Assembly (NCBI GenBank): GCA_946610655.1
Contig: CAMOCH010000029.1
Location: forward strand, 1 to 10,368
Direction of reading: 5' to 3'
DNA length: 10,368 bases
Origin: an uncultured Clostridia bacterium
GTDB taxonomy: Bacteria > Bacillota > Clostridia > Christensenellales > UBA1242
Position 1 is the first letter of the stretch. Each line of letters opens with the position of its first letter. Made by a program: the position numbers and the translations under genes. The notes under the pieces are model-generated. The model searched no databases, was not told where the DNA came from, and saw only the letters and a list, made by a program, of their open reading frames with translations. This document shows positions 6,560-10,368 of this stretch, in pieces.

Positions 6560-7486
6560 ATGGCAAATTTAGTTTCGGTTATTGTACCAATTTATAACCC
6601 AGGTTCTAGACTTGTTGATTGCTTAGACAGTATCATTAATCAAACTTATACAAATTTGGAAATATTACTTATTGATGATGGTTCATCAGATGGAAGTGGA
6701 ACAATATGTGATGAATATGCCGAAAAAGATAAACGCATAAAAGTTTTTCACAAACCAAATGGTGGAGTTTCAAGTGCAAGGAATGTTGGACTAAAAAATG
6801 CCACGGGTGATTATATTTTGTTTGTTGATAGTGATGACTATATTGAACAAACTTGCGTTTCTGTTGCCATAACATATGCTCTTGAAAATAATGCCCAACT
6901 TGTTTCGTTTGGGTACACCACACAAAAAGATAATGGGTTTGAATATGATGTTACAATGCCAAACTTTATGGGCCTTGCAGATTATAAAGCATTTGATGAC
7001 TATGTTTGCAAAGGGTATAGCTTGTATGTTTGGAATAAACTGATTAAAAAAGATGTTATAATTAAATATTTCAATGAGCAATATAAATTGTGCGAAGATA
7101 TGTTATTCTGCAGTCAATTTTTTGGTGGGCTTATTAAAATTTGTATAGTTAAAGATGTCCTTTATCATAATACTGGTGCAGAAAAATTGTCTAAAGTTTA
7201 TCCAGATGATTATCTTCAAGGTCTTAACCTAATTTTGACAAAAGCATTAAGAAATTTTGATTGTTCAATCATGGATATTCCACATTTTTGCGCTATGCTT
7301 TATGTGCTCACTATGAGATGTATTTCTAAAAAGACAAAAGAAGACAAAAAACTTGTTATGCAAAAGAGCAAAAATTTTAGAAAAGTACTTTTGAAATATG
7401 CAAAAGCTCAAACAGCAGAGAATAAAAGGATTATATTCTTTGCAAAACTTGGGCTAGAGGGTATTGTGCTCAAAATAAGCAGATAA
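6560..7486 (+). CDS. Family 2 glycosyltransferase
   Basis: This 308-residue GT-A fold glycosyltransferase (PF00535) is expected to add a sugar from a nucleotide donor to the lipid-linked acceptor on the cytoplasmic face. Motifs include the N-terminal VSVIVPIYN strand (5-13), IDDGSSDGS for the nucleotide (38-46), NGGVSSARN (67-75), and the metal-binding FVDSDDY (88-94). Downstream are VWNKLIKKD (157-165) and CEDMLF (178-183), typical of EpsJ/EpsH-like capsule transferases. There is no convincing membrane helix. The start ATG is 8 nt after AGGAGG (6546-6551), which overlaps the TAG stop of the fusion gene. The two genes are 12 nt apart, so they are almost certainly cotranscribed and probably act in successive steps. 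No terminator follows, so read-through into uppS is possible. Donor and linkage cannot be predicted. Confidence 0.92.
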   Translation: MANLVSVIVPIYNPGSRLVDCLDSIINQTYTNLEILLIDDGSSDGSGTICDEYAEKDKRIKVFHKPNGGVSSARNVGLKNATGDYILFVDSDDYIEQTCVSVAITYALENNAQLVSFGYTTQKDNGFEYDVTMPNFMGLADYKAFDDYVCKGYSLYVWNKLIKKDVIIKYFNEQYKLCEDMLFCSQFFGGLIKICIVKDVLYHNTGAEKLSKVYPDDYLQGLNLILTKALRNFDCSIMDIPHFCAMLYVLTMRCISKKTKEDKKLVMQKSKNFRKVLLKYAKAQTAENKRIIFFAKLGLEGIVLKISR

Positions 7487-7509
7487 GCATATAATTATAA
7501 AAAAATACT

Positions 7510-7538
7510 TTGACAAATGAAAATATTGCTGGTAAAAT
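7510..7538 (+). promoter_or_regulatory. Strong extended -10 promoter of uppS
   Basis: TTGACA (7510-7515), a 17-nt spacer and TAAAAT (7533-7538) are preceded by TGG (7530-7532), making an extended -10. The predicted start is near 7545, giving a leader of about 18 nt with GGAG at 7554-7557. This is one of the best promoters in the window and makes uppS expression independent of the glycosyltransferase unit. Confidence 0.75.
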
Positions 7539-7562
7539 AACACTACACAATTTGGAGTTACT

Positions 7563-8267
7563 ATGAAAAACGATTTATTAAAGATTCCTAATCACATTGG
7601 TTTTATTATTGATGGAAATGGAAGATGGGCAAAAGAAAGAGGCCTAACTAGATCTATGGGTCACAAAGCAGGTATTGCAAATTTGGACACTATAATTAAA
7701 GAGTGTTTCTTTACTTATGGTATTCATTCTGTTAGTATTTATGCTTTTTCAACTGAAAATTGGAACAGACCAAAAAAAGAAGTTGACTATTTGATTAAAG
7801 CTTTTAGAAATTATCTTAAAGGTGATGCTTTCACAAAAAAATTCCCTGGTGCAAAACTTAACATTATGGGTGATTATACAAAATTCCCTGATGATTTGGT
7901 TAAAAATGCCAATAAAACAATTGAAGCAACAAAAAATAACACAAAATTTATTTTGAATTTGGGTATTAACTATTCAGGTCAAGATGAGCTTGTTATGGCT
8001 GTTAATAACATTGTTAAAGAAGGCGTAACTGAAATTAACAGAGAAGTTATTGCAAATCATTTATACACAGCAGGGCAAGAACCACTCGATTTTGTTGTTA
8101 GAACAAGTGGTGAACATAGACTTAGCAACTTTATGCTTTGGCAAGTTGCTTATGCTGAATTATATTTCCCAAAAACATATTGGCCAGCTTTTAAGAAAAA
8201 AGATTTGTATGAAGCACTTAAAGAATATCAAGGCAGAGATAGACGTTTTGGAGCAATTAAAGAATAA
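7563..8267 (+). CDS. uppS: Undecaprenyl diphosphate synthase (cis-prenyltransferase)
   Basis: The enzyme condenses eight isopentenyl diphosphates onto farnesyl diphosphate. The resulting C55 lipid precursor carries peptidoglycan, teichoic acid and capsule intermediates. At 234 residues it is of normal length. Signatures are HIGFIIDGNGRWAK with the Mg-binding Asp17 (11-24), GHKAG (33-37), FSTENW (62-67), RTSGEHRLSNFMLWQ (180-194), YWPAF (206-210) and RDRRFG (225-230). The usual NYGGR block reads NYSGQ (136-140), a mild deviation. GGAG lies 5 nt before the ATG. The gene has its own promoter and terminator. The common neighbours cdsA, dxr and frr are absent; it sits instead between polysaccharide genes. 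It could be the only uppS of the cell or a second, pathway-dedicated copy. Confidence 0.96.
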   Translation: MKNDLLKIPNHIGFIIDGNGRWAKERGLTRSMGHKAGIANLDTIIKECFFTYGIHSVSIYAFSTENWNRPKKEVDYLIKAFRNYLKGDAFTKKFPGAKLNIMGDYTKFPDDLVKNANKTIEATKNNTKFILNLGINYSGQDELVMAVNNIVKEGVTEINREVIANHLYTAGQEPLDFVVRTSGEHRLSNFMLWQVAYAELYFPKTYWPAFKKKDLYEALKEYQGRDRRFGAIKE

Positions 8268-8292
8268 GCAAGTATCATCTTGCTTTTTTTTT
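8266..8292 (+). terminator. Rho-independent terminator after uppS
   Basis: AAGCAAG (8266-8272) pairs with CTTGCTT (8279-8285) around a 6-nt loop, followed by Ts to 8292. The 5' arm begins inside the TAA stop. The 3' arm supplies the likely -35 of the next promoter. Confidence 0.85.
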
Positions 8293-8308
8293 ATTAATAT
8301 GTTATATT
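8280..8308 (+). promoter_or_regulatory. Probable promoter of the Wzy-like gene, overlapping the uppS terminator
   Basis: TTGCTT (8280-8285), a 17-nt spacer and TATATT (8303-8308) are preceded by TGT (8300-8302), an extended -10. The predicted start is near 8315, and the AGAAGG ribosome binding site is at 8331-8336. The -35 is part of the terminator stem and U-tract. Confidence 0.45.
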
Positions 8309-8341
8309 AATTTCACCGATTATATTTTTTAGAAGGTTTTT

Positions 8342-9598
8342 ATGGCAAGATTAAATAAATTTCAACATTTTTATGCAAAAAATAAATTAGTTATTAACTT
8401 GGTTTTATTAACTGCATTATTTTTTATTCATTGTTTTTGGGGTAACATGATGTTTGTTGCTTTTCCAATTCTTTTATTGTTTGTTATTATTGATAACATT
8501 AGGAATGGTTTTTCATACATTCTCTTTTCAATACCATTTTGTATGATGAATTTATATTGGAGTGCTGTTTTATTCTGTATTTGTGTTGTTGCATACATGA
8601 TAAAATTCTTCATTATCACATACTTTATTGAAAAGAATAAACCCAATAAATGGTTGTTGATTTTTATGGGGATATTCTTTATTTACTGCTTGCTCCCAAT
8701 TGGTTCATATAATGGACAATATTGGACAAGAATTGCAATATTCTTCTGCTTGTTTGCAGCCTTTGGAATGATTATCCAAAAACCAAATGTTGTGCGTCTT
8801 GGATTTAATTTTAAAATTCTTGCGCTTGCGCTACTTATATCTTGTGTGTTCTCAGCAACATTCTATTTTTCTCCATACATGCACGAGACAATGGTTTTGT
8901 CATTTAGTGGTGGAAGAGGTAGATATCAGGGCTTGGTTGGTCATCCAAATGTTCTTGCAATGTTTTGCGAACTTTTGATGGCTGTGATGGCATATTTTAT
9001 ACTTGCAAAAAAAGCTTCTTGGAAAGAATGGTTCTTTTTGGTTGCACTCACTGCAATTGGATTCTTTACACTTAGCAAAACATTCTTAGCTCTTGCAATA
9101 TTTATGTATTTGGTTATATTCATTGTTATGCTTAAAAGACATTTTGTTGCAACACTTATTACCACTTGTCTTGGAGCAACAATGCTTATAATTTTGGGCT
9201 TATGTTTCCCAAAAATCGTCACAATTTTTGTAGATAGATTTATTGGTTCATTTGCTGAATGCAAGTCATTTGCTGACTTTATGAATATGGTGACAACAGG
9301 AAGATACGACCTTTGGGTTGAATATTTAACATTCCTTAGCAATAACCCACTTAGATTATTCTTTGGCTGTGGTCTTGGAGCAGGGGTTTTATCAACACTT
9401 TCTGCGCATAATATGCTTATAACAGGTACTTATGAACTTGGAATTGTTGGAATGATTCTTTTAGGAATAGCTGTTGGAGTTATGATTAAAGAATTTAGAA
9501 AAAATAGTGAAGAAAAAGTTAGCAAAGCAATTTGGCTTCCAATTGTTATTGTAGCACTTATTGCGAGTTTTGAAGATTTGATATTCTATATAATATAG
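8342..9598 (+). CDS. O-antigen polymerase/ligase-like membrane protein (Wzy_C superfamily)
   Basis: This 418-residue integral membrane protein has about 11-12 hydrophobic helices. Its layout is that of Wzy polymerases and WaaL-type ligases (PF04932), which join lipid-linked glycan units or pass them to an acceptor on the outer face of the membrane. Supporting features are GRGRYQGLVGHPN (191-203) before a helix, FFTLSKTF (241-248) matching the family's 'SR/SK' helix, a large external loop (about 295-355) holding TTGRYDLW (318-325), FFGCGLGAG (340-348) and SAHN (354-357), and then the final helices. His356 corresponds to the conserved loop His of the family. AGAAGG lies 5 nt before the ATG. The next gene starts 9 nt after the stop, so the two are cotranscribed. 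Polymerase and ligase cannot be told apart by sequence. In a probable Gram-positive, a polymerase or a wall-attachment role is more likely than LPS ligation. Confidence 0.8.
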   Translation: MARLNKFQHFYAKNKLVINLVLLTALFFIHCFWGNMMFVAFPILLLFVIIDNIRNGFSYILFSIPFCMMNLYWSAVLFCICVVAYMIKFFIITYFIEKNKPNKWLLIFMGIFFIYCLLPIGSYNGQYWTRIAIFFCLFAAFGMIIQKPNVVRLGFNFKILALALLISCVFSATFYFSPYMHETMVLSFSGGRGRYQGLVGHPNVLAMFCELLMAVMAYFILAKKASWKEWFFLVALTAIGFFTLSKTFLALAIFMYLVIFIVMLKRHFVATLITTCLGATMLIILGLCFPKIVTIFVDRFIGSFAECKSFADFMNMVTTGRYDLWVEYLTFLSNNPLRLFFGCGLGAGVLSTLSAHNMLITGTYELGIVGMILLGIAVGVMIKEFRKNSEEKVSKAIWLPIVIVALIASFEDLIFYII

Positions 9599-9607
9599 GG
9601 AGAGAAT

Positions 9608-10288
9608 ATGACAGAAGCCATTGCTGAATTCTTTCATAAAATTTTTGGTGACAATGCTGTGCTTGCCACCATTTTAATTGCAATTGTCCCACTTGTTGAA
9701 GTAAAAGGGGCAATTCCTTTTGGAATGAGCAAGTCTTTTTGGGGAACAAAAGCATTAACTTCTTGGCAAGCTCTTGGTTATTCATTTTTAGGCAGCACAA
9801 TTATTGTTCCAATTTTGGCACTTGTTTTTAAACCAATCTATAACTGGCTTAAAGATAAAAAATTTTTTAAAAGTATAATTCATTTTTTCACTGGAGATAT
9901 AGAAGAAAGAACAGAAAAAACCGAAGCAAAAACCAAACAAAAATCAAAAGTTTTAAGTATATTTTTAAAAATGCTCACTGTGTTTTTGTTTGTTGCTTTT
10001 CCGGTTCCACTAACTGGTGTATGGACAGGCACATGCTTTGCTGTTCTTTTGGGACTTAATTTTTGGCAAACATGTTTATCTGTAATTTTAGGTAATTTTG
10101 TTTGTTCGCTTATTGTCACATTCATTTGCTCAATTTTCCCAAATGTAACAAATATTTTACTATATATTTTCTTAGCAATCATATTAATCGCATTTATGAT
10201 TAAATTAATTTTACATTTTGTTAAAAAGCACAAGAAGCATAAACTTGAACAAGCAAATAATGAAGAAAACCAATCTAAAGAAGCATAA
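9608..10288 (+). CDS. COG2426 / PF06695 'putative small multidrug export' membrane protein
   Basis: This 226-residue membrane protein has the two hallmark blocks of the family: VPLVEVKGAIPFG (27-39) and FPVPLTGVWTG (131-141). Each lies at the edge of a hydrophobic segment and is rich in Pro and Gly, as in re-entrant loops. A charged, Lys/Glu-rich loop (about 97-114) separates two membrane halves. Further helices cover about 143-170 and 175-204, and the tail (205-226) is hydrophilic. The family name is historical and export of drugs is not established. From memory, a structural resemblance to DedA/VTT proteins has been suggested. The RBS AGGGAGA (from 9597) overlaps the stop of the Wzy-like gene, only 9 nt upstream, so the two are translationally close and share a transcript. 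The link to undecaprenyl-phosphate genes hints at lipid-carrier handling, which is inference. Confidence 0.85.
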   Translation: MTEAIAEFFHKIFGDNAVLATILIAIVPLVEVKGAIPFGMSKSFWGTKALTSWQALGYSFLGSTIIVPILALVFKPIYNWLKDKKFFKSIIHFFTGDIEERTEKTEAKTKQKSKVLSIFLKMLTVFLFVAFPVPLTGVWTGTCFAVLLGLNFWQTCLSVILGNFVCSLIVTFICSIFPNVTNILLYIFLAIILIAFMIKLILHFVKKHKKHKLEQANNEENQSKEA

Positions 10289-10310
10289 AAAGCTTCTTTT
10301 TATTTTATTT
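10277..10310 (+). terminator. Rho-independent terminator overlapping the end of the COG2426 gene
   Basis: AAAGAAGC (10277-10284) pairs with GCTTCTTT (10292-10299) around a 7-nt loop, followed by T-rich sequence. The last codons and the TAA stop lie in the 5' arm and loop. Confidence 0.8.
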
Positions 10311-10321
10311 AAATAAAATAA
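10300..10321. repeat. Perfect 22-bp palindrome made only of A and T
   Basis: Positions 10300-10321 are identical to their reverse complement, centred on TTTAAA at 10308-10313. The repeat lies between the terminator stem and the next promoter. It may be an operator, part of the terminator's T-tract, or simply AT-rich sequence. Confidence 0.5.
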
Positions 10322-10335
10322 CTATGTGTTTTGTT

Positions 10336-10364
10336 TTGTAAAACAGACTTTGTCATGGTATAAT
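10336..10364 (+). promoter_or_regulatory. Strong extended -10 promoter reading out of the right end
   Basis: TTGTAA (10336-10341), a 17-nt spacer and a perfect TATAAT (10359-10364) are preceded by TGG (10356-10358). Transcription would begin just past the window edge. The -35 lies within TTTTGTAAAACA (10334-10345), also found at the phosphoketolase promoter. Confidence 0.7.
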
Positions 10365-10368
10365 TATA

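Noticed and set aside
7487..7509. Possible terminator after the glycosyltransferase gene
   Set aside because: Only a short TATAATTATA palindrome is present (7490-7499), with no stable stem and U-tract.
8050..8310. Plus-strand frame of about 86 codons overlapping the end of uppS
   Set aside because: It is out of frame with the conserved UppS C-terminal motifs and reads through the uppS terminator.
8941..9342. Open minus-strand frame of about 133 codons opposite the Wzy-like gene
   Set aside because: No homology is recognised, and the plus frame has the membrane-protein pattern and motifs.
1..10368. CRISPR arrays, tRNA or rRNA genes, insertion sequences, phage or toxin-antitoxin genes
   Set aside because: No regularly spaced repeats, cloverleaf sequences, rRNA motifs, transposase-like proteins or small paired toxin-antitoxin frames were seen on either strand.

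Overview
This is an AT-rich chromosomal window (the coding genes look roughly 30% G+C) read almost entirely on the plus strand. Strong AGGAGG-like ribosome binding sites, sigma-A type promoters and hairpin/U-tract terminators point to a low-GC member of the Bacillota, plausibly an uncultured anaerobic gut lineage of the Clostridia. That placement rests on general character only; there is no rRNA or other marker gene. The long genes have no internal TGA, which gives no sign of a Mycoplasma-type code.

Left part (1-4015): the first codons of a minus-strand membrane protein run off the left edge. Divergent from it is a PLP-fold protein of the 'methionine gamma-lyase / aluminium resistance' family, which has His where the family normally has its PLP-binding Lys. 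A complete phosphoketolase follows, with its own promoter and terminator; it makes acetyl phosphate from sugar phosphates. A small cysteine-containing orphan gene (4066-4452) comes next.

Right part (4535-10288) is a cell-surface polysaccharide region centred on undecaprenyl phosphate. It encodes: (i) a fusion of a polytopic, Wzy-like membrane domain to a monotopic sugar-1-phosphate transferase, the enzyme that loads the first sugar onto the lipid; (ii) a family 2 glycosyltransferase; (iii) UppS, which makes the C55 lipid carrier; (iv) a separate Wzy/O-antigen-ligase-like membrane protein; and (v) a COG2426/PF06695 'small multidrug export' membrane protein. There are at least three transcription units here (4535-7486, 7563-8267, 8342-10288). 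The last two each have a recognisable promoter and terminator. No Wzx flippase, Wzz or further sugar-pathway gene is visible, so the locus either continues elsewhere or depends on genes outside the window.

The points most worth a second look are the Wzy-like/phosphoglycosyltransferase fusion, the Lys-to-His change in the PLP protein, and the placement of the COG2426 protein beside undecaprenyl-phosphate genes. The window ends in a strong promoter that fires into sequence beyond the right edge.
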